From Elmis aenea (Eukaryota > Arthropoda > Insecta > Coleoptera > Elmidae): a DNA stretch of 64,000 nucleotides. Both the position numbers and the translations under genes were made by a program. Shown one piece after another: positions 34,502 through 45,921 of this stretch; positions within the stretch are counted from its first letter, which is position 1, and each line of letters opens with the position of its first letter. The notes below the pieces were generated by a model. That model worked only from the letters and a program-made list of their open reading frames with translations, searched no databases and was not told the origin of the DNA. The stretch lies in NCBI GenBank assembly GCA_947652605.1, contig OX393579.1, positions 50,784,970 to 50,848,969 of the forward strand, in the 5' to 3' direction.

Positions 34502-34555
34502 TTCCATCATATTACACAACCTTCTCCTGGTTCAATCGTCGTTCTAGCTCTAAAG
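34502..34555 (+). CDS. Candidate host cassette exon A (54 bp)
   Basis: Preceded by a pyrimidine-rich acceptor (TTCTATTTTTGTTTTAG) and followed by a strong donor (AAAG then GTAAGTGG). It lies in non-repetitive sequence between two hAT elements. Two of its three frames are open: phase 0 (FHHITQPSPGSIVVLALK) and the frame after two leading bases (PSYYTTFSWFNRRSSSK). The second joins without a stop to exon B and exon C. The protein is not recognised. Chance splice-like sites remain possible. Confidence 0.45.
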
Positions 34556-34613
34556 GTAAGTGGAATTCTTCTCTTTAAATTGAAATTTGGACACTGTACC
34601 GGTGGTGTATAAA

Positions 34614-35057
34614 TTGATGGATAATTTTAACATAGCAATCATTACTTTTTTTAATTAATTGTGAGTCGAAAAACTTTTTAGAACAATTCTGGATAAGGAT
34701 AATTATCCTCCTGGTGCTAGTTAGCCATCGGGAGGTTATTTAAGTGAGTTATTTAAAAGACTTATGGGCATTATCTCAATTTTATTAGTTTTATAATAAT
34801 TAAAACCGTTTAAAATTAATTAAGTGAGATAGGAAAATTTATTTTTTTTTATATCTCTCAATGGCAAAATATTTTTAAAAAGATTCATAGCGTCACTTAT
34901 TTCTCTCGTATGTCAAATATCTTAAGTGTGTAGTAGTGTAGTGTCAAAAGTTTTTTTAAAAAAGGGTATTCTAAAAGTCAAATAAGCTCTGTCAATATTT
35001 TTGTTATTGGATTTTTAATCTCTAATTATGCAAAGAACTATATTTTTTAAACTGGTC
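34614..35057. other. No feature seen
   Basis: Sequence downstream of the exon A donor, without recognisable repeat or frame. Confidence 0.3.
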
Positions 35058-35065
35058 CACTAGGG

Positions 35066-35309
35066 CAGTGGTTCTTAACTTTTTAGTAGTTGCGGCCCGC
35101 TAAATATCCTAAAATATTTTCGCGGCCCCCTATTTTGTAGTAACAAAAATATTACGTTTTATTTAAGAAAATATATCTCGGTTGGTTCGAGTAAAATAAG
35201 GAGCAAAACATATTTTAAAAAGTAATAACTTTTTATATATTTTTCGCGACCCCCTTAAAATCTTTCACGGCCCCCCAGGGGGCCGCGGCCCCCCGGTTAA
35301 GAAACGCTG
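35066..35309. mobile_element. 244-bp hAT MITE with 8-bp TSD CACTAGGG
   Basis: CACTAGGG occurs at 35058-35065 and 35310-35317. The left end CAGTGGTTCTTAACTTTTT matches the right end (reverse complement CAGCGTTTCTTAACC). The body carries GC-rich blocks (GCGGCCC, GGCCCCCC) as in many animal hAT MITEs of the CAGTGGTTCTTAA type. Non-coding. Confidence 0.92.
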
Positions 35310-35317
35310 CACTAGGG

Positions 35318-36880
35318 TATGCACATCCTGTATAACACTTTAGAGGTCTAAGTTCACCTATTTTCTATTTTAGTGTCCACCATAAATTGTTAATAATTTA
35401 AAATGAATGATGTTATGTAACAATTCCTGTAGTAAAATATTTAAGGTGCAGGTAAAATTTAATTGGTTAATTAACAATTCAATCTTAATGAGACAAGTTC
35501 TCCTTAAATAAAATAAACTTAACAAAGTATATCTTGGTCTTAAAATACGGTTGAAATAAAAATATAATAGACGTACCGTAAACATGACAAGAATTTTTAT
35601 CTGGATACCTGCAAGATAACTTAGCAGCTTTACCAATTAAAACACACATAAATACGATCCCAAGTCTAGATAAACCAAAAGGCAACATAATCTGTTGTTT
35701 TATTTTATTACCAGTTGCCAATTACTGTAAATTTGTATGGTATTTTAAAGGATCCCGTATGAGTTTTACGATCGTATTGAATTGAAATAAACAGTGCTTC
35801 GGTTTCATTTGTACAACATCGTTTCATATATCTTTTCATGTATTATTAGGGCCGTATTCTTTTCTGCTTCGTTGGATTCCCAATTTTCATTTCAATCATA
35901 AATTCCCATCCAATTTCGAGGATGAATGACAAATTTCGCATTGAAATGAAAATTGCCTGCAGTCTATTGATTCTATACACTCTATTCTTTAGCATTCTAA
36001 ACCTTTATTGGTAACTAAAATCTGTCAGGTTTTGTTAGAAAAGCCTTTTGTTTTTGTTATTATTACAAGTCTGTTGCCTTTTGTATTCTTTGTTATAAAA
36101 TAACAAGCACAAAAAGCTCCTACTTCTTTGTAAAGTTCATAAAATAATGCCCGACTCGGCTATTTCTATATGAAAATGCCTTTTTCGATTTTACATCTAA
36201 TACTTAACAAGGTTGCTTTAATTGTGGTTAATGTGACTACAAAAGATAATACTGCAAACAAGAAATACGACCTGAAAAATAAGTTGCTGTTATCTGTACT
36301 CGCTTCTAATTAATTAAAGGCATAAAATCTTGAAATAAAACGATTTTACTATCCAGATATGTTCACATCACAGCGTGCAATTAACACTGCATAAAACGCA
36401 ATCTCTGTTATGCAATATAATCTTTTAAAAGTTCCACCAACATATGCTACAGCAACTAAGTTTTAAATTTAGCTGCACGATGAAGTACAGTAAAGTATTT
36501 TATTTTACTATTTATTAAGAAGGGTACGATCTAGCAGTTTTGAAAATAAGAGAGAAATATCTCTGTGTTCTTCATAAATCGTAAGCCACAAACTACGTAC
36601 ATAACTCTCCTGCACAAATAAGCACATATTTCCCTTTTTTTTTATTGAAGCCATAACCTTAAAAAAATATTGGAAGACCACTTTTAAACAATTTTCTTTC
36701 TATAACTTGTTATATTTTAAAAAAAAGTGAAGCTACAATCGTTATTCGTTTTAAGTACTTGGCAATTATTTTGCTGCAACAAATCTTTTTATCGACAAGA
36801 AGATTACCGTTCCTTTGTGTGCAGTTTTTAAAATGTGTATTGTTCTGTAACCATCTTTAATTATTGTAGCTTGCGTAAAA
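35318..36880. other. Unique-looking sequence, no gene seen
   Basis: No repeat family recognised apart from a weak ACATCCTGTATAA end at about 35325. No convincing exon. Confidence 0.35.
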
Positions 36881-36884
36881 GCTC

Positions 36885-38300
36885 TGGCAAGATGAAGTGT
36901 GTTACACGATTATCGGCCACTTTCCAAGAAAGCCGCTACCCTTGCAACAAGAAGGGGTATTTCGGACTCGCGGCTAGTTCAGACGAGAAGGGGTAGGTCC
37001 GAACTAGAAAGAAACTTGCAGATATCAATAAGGGCGCCACACTATTTATTCTATAAGGTTTCAAATAGCGAAAAAACCTAGTAAATGAAATAAAAGAATT
37101 TGTAGACGGGAATGATATATGCCTTTAATAATCACACACACAAAAATGAAAATAACAAATAAAATATAGAACACACTTGACAATAAAATGTTCCTCGCCT
37201 CAACAGACTTAGAAGGCCACTATGAAGAAAACATTCGTTATAATTAAACATAAAGAAAATATATACGACGAAATAAGATCGGTCCTGTTCCGGTGTTTGC
37301 AAGTACCTATATAAAAATACACAAATAGATATATAAAAGAATAATAATTCAGTTTCAATGAAAATACAACCCGCTTAAGTGGAAGAGCTCTCCTACCTAT
37401 TAAAACTTGCGGTGCTAAAATCACCGAACGATAACGTAACCAAAAATACCTTGCAAACGGAATACGGTCCCTAACTTATTAATCGTAGCTTTCAAATAAA
37501 AATGTAGTGATAACAAAGCCAGTCAAAGGTTGTTGAGAACGTATGATGTTAACATAAATATAAGAATTAGATTAAATGTTGATAGTTAACAGTAGGTAAT
37601 AACAAAATTACTAATTAACGTTAATAAATAGCGCTAAGTAAAAGAAACAGTAGTAACGAGCTGAAGGCTCTACAATAGTTACAGAAATATGACTTCAGGA
37701 ATATAATAATACAGGACGTAGACAGTCGGGGCTTAAGTATGTAATCTTAGCTTTCGATGAGCCGCCGAAGGCACGATGAAGGAGAAGAAAGGCCGGAACT
37801 GCTGTCCGTAGTCCAAGCTAACGGATAAACATCCACGGAATCAATCCTCAACGGAACACCAAACGTTAGATCACAACGTTAAACGAAACTTAGAAAAAAA
37901 GGACTGAGCTTAACATCAAGCTCAAAGCGAAAACGTAAGTCCAAACGTTAAACAAACGTCAAACATAAACCAAGCTTAGTACGAAACGTAAACACCTAAA
38001 AAGAAAAGGAAATGTAAGATAACCTCCAATTTTCACGTGGCTTGAAGAAAAAGTTTACCTGTTTTAAGTGTTGTGAAATAATCCAACAGTTTTATTTGGC
38101 TGGACCAGATTCGCAATATGCGTGACTCGAAAAGTCGAAATCCACCAAAATTAACTATATATCCCTGGATATTCACTTTACACAAATTACAGGTGCATTA
38201 CCAAACCAAATAAGAAGCGGAAGTGACGTGAACGGTAAACAATACACTAGAACTACTACCCATAGGACCTAACTCCTAATTGGACAATTGTAACGTAACA
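36885..38300. other. Compositionally distinct, T-poor stretch of unknown nature
   Basis: From about 36890, and especially 37130-38040, the plus strand is rich in A and poor in T, with many AACGTTAAAC/AACGTAA-like words (for example at 37860-37990) and no T-runs, unlike the rest of the window. At 36935-37010 AGAAGGGGTA occurs twice 45 bp apart. No conserved domain is visible. It may be the untranslated part of a retroelement, but no long terminal repeats or primer-binding site can be shown. Confidence 0.35.
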
Positions 38301-38384
38301 AGTGTATTATTAATTTTAGCAAGATTGGGCACCTTCCTATTTTCTTCGTTATGCCAGGAGTTATTTCGGTAAAATCTTTTTACA

Positions 38385-38580
38385 CGCACAGTTGTTAAGC
38401 GAAGCAGAGGTAGTGTTGAATATCTTCCACGATCACCAGACTTAACACCTCTTGATTCTTACCTAAAGAGTTGCTTAATAATTAAATTAATGCGATGAAA
38501 CGCAAGCCTTGCAGAGGTTAGCAGGCAATTAAAGATTATTGCAGGCCAATTGCAACCAGCTTTGAATACTTATCACTTAT
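38385..38580 (+). pseudogene. Tc1/mariner-like transposase C-terminal remnant
   Basis: Codons read GSVEYLPRSPDLTPLDSYLK, the third catalytic block (PRSPDLTPLD, aspartate present), then after a stop SLAEVSRQLKIIAGQLQPAL. It is cut at about 38583 by the Jockey-like LINE that starts there. Confidence 0.65.
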
Positions 38581-38584
38581 TTTG

Positions 38585-39711
38585 GAAGCAAAAACACATC
38601 TTAAAAGTCCTAAACTTTTCGAGAAACCGCTTCTCAAGAAAATGCAACCCATCACTGAAGGAAAAAATCTGATCCCAAATCGACAGTTTGGATTCAGACA
38701 TAAACACTCCACAGTTGACCAAGTCCATAGGATAACTTATATCATTAAAAGAACATTGGAAGAGAAAAGAGTTTGTTCCGCAGTATATCTGGATGTAGCG
38801 CAAGCATTTGATAGGGTTTGGCACGAAGGACTGCATTATAAATTTAAACATATCCTTCCCTAAAAATACACAGAAATTCTAATGTCTTTATCAAAGAGAT
38901 ATTTTAGGATCAAACAGGAAGATGCATACTCTAATCTCAAAGAAATTGAAGCCGGAGTGGCAAAGGAAAGAGTATTGGGTCCAGTCCTTTACCTACTGTT
39001 TACTTGTGATCTTCCAGTACTAGAAAACAACACAAAAGCTACTTTTGCTGACGATACTACCATCCTAGCTATCGGAAAAAGCAACGAAGAAACGGCAAAC
39101 CAGCTGCAAACAGCCATCAATCAATTTCAAAGCTGGACAAAAAGTTGGAGGATAAAACTTAACGAAACCAAGTCAGTCCATATAGGTTTCACCAACAAAC
39201 GAATAGAACACGCTCTGGTATCCATAAATGGTCAGATAATACCATACGCCAACACAGCCAAATACCTCGGCTTAACACTTGACACTAAATTTTGGTGGAA
39301 AGTTCATGTCAGAAAAAAAAGAGAGGAGTTGGGTGTTAGATATCAAAAATGTACTGGCTCTTGGGAAGAAACTTCGCTCTGTCAGTACATAGTAAGCTTT
39401 TACTATACAAGCAGATACTAAAACCAGTGTGGACGTACGGTATACAGCTCTGGTGTTGTACCAAAAAAAGCACCATCAAATTGATACAAACTTTTCAAAA
39501 TAAAGTACTAAGGAACATCGTAGATGCACCCTGGTACATTATAAACGATGAGCTTCATAGAGACCTTGGAGTAGAGTTTGTGGACGGTGAAATTCAGAAG
39601 TTTTCGAGAAGCCACGAAGAAAGACTACTGCAGCACTTGAATATCGAGGCTATCCAGCTTCTCGATAACACAAATATAGTCAGGAGACTCAAAAGAGCTG
39701 GTATAATATAA
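38585..39711 (+). pseudogene. Jockey-clade reverse transcriptase, broken
   Basis: Domains in order: FEKPLLKKMQPI...LIPNRQFGFRHKHSTVDQVH (motif 2), VCSAVYLDVAQAFDRVWHEG (motif A, catalytic D), VLGPVLYLLFTCDLP (motif B), ATFADDTTILAIG (catalytic FADD), AKYLGLTLDTKFWWK, then LLLYKQILKPVWTYGIQLW and NIVDAPWYIINDELHRDLG, the conserved C-terminal region of Jockey elements. A stop follows HILP, a frameshift lies at about 39350-39420, and the usual GVPQGS ahead of VLGPVL is replaced by GVAKER. Endonuclease and ORF1 are absent. Confidence 0.9.
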
Positions 39712-39950
39712 TGCTATCAGTGCTTAAACAAAAAAAGTTTTCACAAGTGTTTAAAAAAAAAATAGCAGAGTCAGTGTTTGTGTTAGTGTTAGTGCACAAC
39801 ATAAAAGTGCCAAAAGCTAGAACAGATAAGAGACGCTAATGGATGATTCTTAGATCTTAACTTCTTTTTGTATATTAGGAATAACTAAGTTACTTATTAG
39901 TCAAAGACTAGATGCTAACATTATTTAAATTTAAAAAAGTCCTTTAAAAC
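38585..39950 (+). mobile_element. Jockey-like LINE, 5'-truncated
   Basis: An RT-bearing segment starts inside the RT domain and runs through the end of ORF2 (stop near 39711) into an AT-rich 3' untranslated region ending around 39950. It was inserted beside, or into, a Tc1-like remnant. No clear target duplication. Confidence 0.8.
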
Positions 39951-41181
39951 TAAATAATTGAAAGACAACTTCACAAATATGCTTTTAAATATCACAGCTT
40001 ACTGATCAAACGTTCATGATGACATGACCAACTAGATGATATAAAAGTCTTTTTCGTACTACTATTAAAAAACGTGGTTTAATGTGCACAAAAGTTATGC
40101 CAACATTAATAAATTAAATTTAATAAAACGTAACGTAAAAAACGTAAATTAATTTATTTGCGAAACCGGTACGGTTTAATGCAATATTCGTATGAAAATT
40201 TACATAAACACTTTTTAACGACTTTACTGAAGTTCAAGATGATGGATTAGCTGGAAAACTTGTGACCTAAATTAACTACTAGATTATTGATTTCTAGGTA
40301 GTTGCTGTAAAATAATGGTTTAAAAATAGTTTTTAATTCCACTTTCCTTGCAGTTTTTAAAGCACCAACACGTAAATGAATGCATAAATTTCCGGTAAAA
40401 AATACTGTTCGAAATTTATTTTTATTCCAAATTGCAGCTTTTTCATTTGCAAGTATTAAATAATAACGCTTATTAAAGGACTTAATGTCAAAACTTTGAG
40501 GACCTCTTGCAGACACAGCAAGCATGGTACAACATTTTCGTATTAAGATTTTCGACTTAAAATTTTGCGAAGAACATCGCCACGTGTAGCGCTTCCGCCA
40601 ATTTTTACACACCCTGTATAAGAGTAACTTTAACAATTTTTATTTTCGTAAGGAAGAACAAACAACATATTTAAGGGGTAAAACATAAGATGTTATTGGT
40701 TTATTATCTGCAGTATGTAATGCCAATAATTAAAAAAAAAACATTTGCGAGATGTCCAAAAAAAGGTGAAAATTTCATCCAAAATTGTTTTAATATTTAA
40801 TTGCTAAAGAAATAGAATACAATTAGAATTTTTGATGTTCTATCGTCAACTACTACATAAAACTAAAATAATTGTGTACAATTTAAAGCCTTTTATTTAA
40901 ACAAATTAGTCACTATTGTATAATTTATGTGCAAAAAAGTTTTTGATTGATAGGCCCGTATGTAAATACCGGCCGGTCGACAGGGCTTACAATACTTTGA
41001 ACTGTCCCTGTGGGCTGATATCCATAATTGGAATTATTCGCGAACAATACCCTCTGTTAGAGCACCATGTATGTGAACAGAAAGAAAATAGATGCGTTAC
41101 AAAATCAGTCAAGTTTGTGGAGATCAAAGTAATGTTGATAATTTACTAATCTTGATTGTATTAAGTTCAGATTCTTTTAGT
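39951..41181. other. No gene seen; one CAGGGTG-type end
   Basis: A right end ACACACCCTGTATA lies at about 40611 and the sequence to its left (TGGCGGAAGCGC on the minus strand) looks like a dispersed repeat. The open frame 40247-40636 on the minus strand lies within it and shows no domain. Nothing else is supported. Confidence 0.35.
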
Positions 41182-41672
41182 CAGAGGCGAGCCGATCAAT
41201 TGTGGCGCCTGGTCTGATTTAAAAACGGTGCATTTTCAAATTTTTGGGATGATTTTAAGCAATGAATGTGCTACTTTTTAAAATAGTCTGCTTAATAGGG
41301 TAACGAACATTTTGGGAAAATTTTGTACTAAGAAAAAAAAGTTTTGTTTATTAAGTAAAATATAAAAATTTCAGTACTTTTAAAAAATGAGGAAAATAAT
41401 TACAAAATAATTCTTCGAGCCTTTATTGCAGCAAATTGCTTGATTGCATCTCTATAATTTATTGTTTGATATAGGTACCTACCGAATGTTCTATTCAAAT
41501 TATTGTTAGATCATTCAAACGTTCTTGGGTTGTTGTAGTTCGTAAATAATGTTTTAGAATGTTTAGTTTACAAAAACTGCTTGCAGCTGCTGCTACAGTT
41601 TTAAGTGGTGTTAGTAAAGTTCTTAGAGCTACAATAACGTTTGAAAATATGCATTCAAAATCGCTCGTCCTC
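41182..41672 (-). pseudogene. hAT transposase tail and terminus
   Basis: The minus strand encodes DFECIFSNVIVALRTLLTPL, then KTVAAAASSFCKLNILKHYL and TTTTQERLNDLTII, the C-terminal dimerisation domain of hAT transposases of the ZMYM/52K type (usually TVASAERSFSKLKLIK.YLRS.....RL..LA). Stops interrupt it. A terminus, CAGAGGCGAGCC, lies at 41182. The N-terminal part is missing, cut off near 41677 where another hAT is inserted. Confidence 0.75.
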
Positions 41673-41685
41673 ACATAGTCAATAT

Positions 41686-42566
41686 TAGGGTTTGTCGGTT
41701 TTTAAAAATCGGTTTTGAAAAACCGTTTTTTTTTTGAAAAAAATTATGTATTCGAAAAACCGGTTTTTTTAACTAAAAAACCGGTTTTTAAGCCTAGATT
41801 TAACACTTAAAAAATAAATATCTACATAAAAATCTGTACACTTCTGCTTCATTTGCAAAATCCAAAAAACGTTGTTACAAAAAAATCAAACATATTTCCG
41901 CTGGCTTCAAGAATTGATATAGTCAAGTTATCGGAAAAATATTATCTAGAATTTACCCAAATTCTGCTATAGAATTGGAAACAAATTTCGATGAAGATGA
42001 AGATATTATTAAGGGTTTTTGGATTTGCTGTTTTTGTTAAAGGTTCCTCGATAAATCTAAGAATTGATTTCTCCATTTCTTCTTTCAAGACATTGTTCTT
42101 TTCATTAAAGGCAGAATTTGCAGTATTTGAATCAACTAATAAAAGGATAAAGAATTTGGGCACACTGTTTGAAGCTTTAAAAACAGTAAGACCCAGCTCA
42201 ATAGTCAGCGAACCAGTGTTTTCTGTATCTGGTAATTTTGTATCTCAAATACGAACCAGATTAAGTCACGATTCCGTAAATGTTTTGTGTTTTTAAAATC
42301 ATGTTTTCTAAAGAAAAAAGCAAATTTAAAAAAAAAGCTATTTATGGTTTGTTGAAAGTTTAGAATTTTATTTTTAATTGTTATCTTATCATTTGTTTTT
42401 TTTTGAAATTTGTTTTATATTTTATAAAATTATGAAATATAAATTATTTTATGACGTTTTAATTGTTTTTTTAAAACTATTCGAAAACCGGTTTTAACCA
42501 GTTTTTTTTGGAAAAACTGGTATTCGAAAACCGGTTTTTCAAAAGTCGGTTTTTGTATAAACCCTA
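41686..42566. mobile_element. hAT element with 8-bp TSD GTCAATAT and CCGGTTTTT-rich ends
   Basis: GTCAATAT flanks both sides (41678-41685 and 42567-42574). The ends are TAGGGTTTGTCGGTTTTT and (reverse complement) TAGGGTTTATACAAAAACCG. Both subterminal regions contain repeated AAAACCGGTTTT blocks. The 881-bp body retains the end of a hAT transposase. It landed between a hAT tail and a mariner tail. Confidence 0.92.
41991..42296 (+). pseudogene. hAT transposase, C-terminal dimerisation domain
   Basis: The frame ends LFEALKTVRPSSIVSEPVFS then VSGNFVSQIRTRLSHDSVNV and LCF before a stop. This corresponds to the hAT dimerisation region (P.TS..SER.FS.AGN..T..R.RL......L.FL). It is encoded inside the element that bears the matching TSD, so the element is an internally deleted copy that kept its last codons. 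Catalytic regions are gone. Confidence 0.8.
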
Positions 42567-42589
42567 GTCAATATGACAAAAGCCGCCAT

Positions 42590-42885
42590 CTAAACGCGCA
42601 GTTGGGAAATCCTGCCGCATCCACCATATTCTCCGGACTTGACACAATCGGATTTCTATCTTTTCCGATCGCTCTCCAACAATTGCGCGGCGTTTCGTTC
42701 AATAATAACGTGCAATTGAGAACCTGGTTGAACGAATTCTTTTAGTCAGGACCAAGGGAATGTTATTGGAAGGCATCTAAAAACTTGTTGAACGTTGGGA
42801 AGAAGTTAATAACAACGAAGAATATCATACATTATTGATTAAATTTCTCATTGTTTTGGTTTGCAATAGCGATAACTAAAACTTA
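42590..42885 (+). pseudogene. mariner transposase C-terminus
   Basis: Codons read EILPHPPYSPDLTQSDFYLF (third catalytic aspartate present in TQSD), followed with frameshifts by LVERWEEVNNNEEYHTLL. This is the last quarter of a mariner transposase. Several stops. No termini found nearby. Confidence 0.75.
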
Positions 42886-43680
42886 TTCCTCAACCTACTA
42901 TTTTAAGATTATTAACAAACGTTATAAGAGTGACATGTAAACAAAATCGACTATTATTTATTTAAAATTAGCGTAGCACTGCGATACATTATTTTTATTT
43001 AGAGTACATCGTTAATCAATTAAATATTTGGATGATTTCGCGCGCCACTTTTTACAAACTTTTGCAGATTGCGTGTTATTTGTTTACGTTATAATTTATT
43101 GGTGTGTGCCCATCACAACTGATTCAGCGAATAATTCGAAATAAAATAAATGCTTCGAATTTTTTGCGTTGTAAAAATGTAAACAATGCTTTAAACAAAA
43201 AACAAATAAAATTTTAATTAAAAAAGTAATATATTCCAACGAAAACATAAAATATCGACGGGGGTGAGCGAGCAAATACATAAAAACAGGCTAATAACAC
43301 TAAAATAAACATCGAGAATGTTTATCGAAAGAAATGGGAAATTGATACGAGAAATAGGAAAATGTTTTCTAAATCGGATTTTTTATGATAAACGATTATG
43401 TTACAGAAGGGTCGCTACTGTTAGTGGCTAAAACGGGCGCTGAAAACTCATAAATGGACTTTTTATCAAATATAGTACGTACAAAACGGATAAAGATGGA
43501 ACACGTGACTTGATTGTTGAGTAACAAAGAGGATATACAAACCCGATTTCATAAACTCGTTCCAAATAACGCGATATTGTTTCGGACAAAATTGTAAATG
43601 TTTTTTATCTCTTTTTGTAATCAAATAAAGTCACTGAATTTTAGCGGAGCAATTTTTATTCCTTCAGTACCTAATATACA
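42886..43680. other. Unique-looking sequence, no gene seen
   Basis: No repeat family recognised and no splice-bounded frame. A CAGGGTAAGGCA end begins at 43679. Confidence 0.35.
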
Positions 43681-43896
43681 GGGTAAGGCAAATATGTGTT
43701 GCTCAGTTGTAGTTTGTAGTGAACATTGGACCTGTTCGTACTACGCTCTTCAAAAAAGTGAGATGATATTAAATTTATGCTTGCCATAGGTTTCTAAGAA
43801 ATCAAGCAAAGTGTAGATTTAAGTGCAAACATAATTTTTTTGCGTTCGTCCTGAAAATCAGTCGTTTTCGATCAATTTTTAGGCTGGAAACTACAT

Positions 43897-43990
43897 CTTT
43901 ACTGACCTAGGCCAAAAAGCAACTGGTTGCCATGGTAATGAGACTTTACCGGCCTAGGCCGTAAAGTAGCTGGTTGCCATGGTGATGAGT
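43897..43990. repeat. 47-bp tandem duplication with X-box-like motifs
   Basis: Two units (43897-43943 and 43944-43990) share CTTTAC, CCTAGGCC, and GGTTGCCATGGT(A/G)ATGAG, with a handful of differences. GTTGCCATGGTAA resembles the RFX X-box consensus. No function can be shown. Confidence 0.75.
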
Positions 43991-44316
43991 TGTTTTGTTG
44001 ATTTGCGCTGTCAAACAAGCGTCATTATACCACCAAGCGAGTTTGTTAAGTTATTGTTTAATTATAGATGGCGACAATAGTGGTTTTGGTGTCATTGGTG
44101 GATGCAGAAAAACTTTTATACATCATACAATTCGGAAAGTCTCTTTACTGGGTTCGTATGCTTCCAGGACTCGCTTACGGCTCGTCCAAGAACTGTCTAC
44201 TCGCCCAGTAAAGTACCACTCTCCGGTCTTGTTACGTAAATAAATACTATCAGCTTCTAGTTGGGGAATTACTTTTCTGAAATTAATTTGTGTCAGTATT
44301 GGCATTTGTAAATCTA

Positions 44317-44784
44317 CAGGGTGGTCCACATAGAAGGGCCGCTATTGAGATGTCGTTAACAGTAAGAGCTACAAAAAAGTTCAAATTACACAAATTGTTC
44401 CTATTTCTGAGACACATTGTGATGCTTTTATGTTTTTAAAAAGTTCCATGGCACGCTAGATAATAAACAACAATCAAAATTTTTTTTAAATCGGTAATAA
44501 CTCTTTTATACTTGATGTTCCAAGAGTATTTTTGGGAAAAAAGTTGTAGATTTTTTTATGCACTGTAAAATGAAAACATTCATTTGTTTCAATATTGGTA
44601 AAATTCATTGCACTCTACAGCTTCATAGGGACTTTTTGATGAAATTTATTTGTTTTGAGCCTTAACATCAAAAGAAATACATTAAACTCTATACTATTGA
44701 AAAGAGGAAAATACATTTAAACTTCTTTGTAGCTCTTGCCGTTTACGAGTAGAAGAGTATGGTTCTTTTTTGTGGACCAGCCTG
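44317..44784. mobile_element. 468-bp TA-flanked MITE, CAGGGTGGTCCACA ends
   Basis: Left end CAGGGTGGTCCACATA; right end reverse complement CAGGCTGGTCCACA; TA on both sides (44315-44316 and 44785-44786). Non-coding. Internal blocks (AAAAAGTTCCATGGCACGC) resemble 63440-63500, a further diverged copy. Confidence 0.82.
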
Positions 44785-44786
44785 TA

Positions 44787-45189
44787 TAATTATGCCTTAT
44801 TGAAAGAAAGTAAAAATTTTTGCCTAGGTGCCTGGGTTACAAGTGCTGATTTTTTAGTTCTTCGATTGACATATTCCCAAAGTTTTGTCCCACTTGTATT
44901 ATTGCTTGTGACTTTTTTTTAATGAATGTAAATATTTTCTAAGGTTGCTGTGAAGCTAGGTAGCTATACAAAGTAATCTTTGAAACTACCTAAACTTTAT
45001 TTTGGCAGTTAATTGTAAAGTGCTTCTTATAATACTGATAAAAATTTGATTTATTCGTTAAAAGTTCTGTCTGGTCATTACAGTCAAATTAGGATATCTC
45101 TCACTGAACACACGGCAAGTTTTTTCAATTATCTTGTGACATTCTCCATGAATGTAAAATAAATTCAAAATATTTGTGTTTGAATACCC
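44787..45189. other. No feature seen
   Basis: AT-rich sequence without recognised structure. Confidence 0.3.
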
Positions 45190-45921
45190 TTGATTTTTAA
45201 TTTTCATGGATACTTCAGCAAACGCGATAAAAGTGTTGGACAGTTATTATTGTCATTAATATTGGCATTTGTTGTCATTTCCAAGGCTCACTATTTAAAA
45301 ATGTTACAATTTCTCTTAACTTTATCAAAAATTCTAAATAACTCGAAAATTATTGCAGATAGGTATAGCAAACGCCAATACAGATTGATGCAGAATTTAA
45401 TTTTGCACTAGAAAATGAAAAAAAAAATAGGCATTTTATTTGAAAAACAACGAGTTTTACTGGTCTGAAGTTTTATTAAAAGAAAATTAAATTTTGTAAG
45501 TAATGCATCGATTGCAAAAATTCCAGGATAAACTCCAAGGTTTCTTGTGTACATAGTCTCAATTTAAGCGTTGTCTCTTCAAAAATGGCGGCGGTAGATA
45601 ATATTAAGCATCACAATGAAAATCAAATTTTTTTCAAAAAGTCCAAAAATCTAAAAAAACGACTGCACTTAGGTATAGGGAATGCTATCAAAAGTCCCTC
45701 TAAAATAACGTGTTGAATCCAAAAATGCAATAAAAAATGGACCATTGTATTTAAAATAAGAAATTAGATGTCAACTTTCGGTATTTCTGGAAGTGTAGCC
45801 ATCTTGAAAATATTTTCATTATACAGATCATATTCCATTATGGTCATAACCAAAATTTCAGATCAATATTCTTTTTCATTCTTCATATATTTTTAAGGCC
45901 CGGTCCCAATCAATCACCCTG
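45190..45921 (+). repeat. Dispersed repeat family R1, copy 2
   Basis: Same landmarks as 22112-22978 but without the TTAA MITE, so it displays the empty site. Ends GGTCCCAATCAATCACCCTG at 45921, then TA. With copy 3 it forms an inverted repeat around 45922-47186. Confidence 0.85.

Noticed and set aside
36885..38300. An LTR retrotransposon
   Set aside because: No paired long terminal repeats, primer-binding site, protease, RT or integrase can be seen in the window.
40247..40636. 129-codon minus-strand frame as a host gene
   Set aside because: It starts at a CAGGGTG-type repeat end and has no domain, splice support or compositional contrast; better read as repeat sequence.
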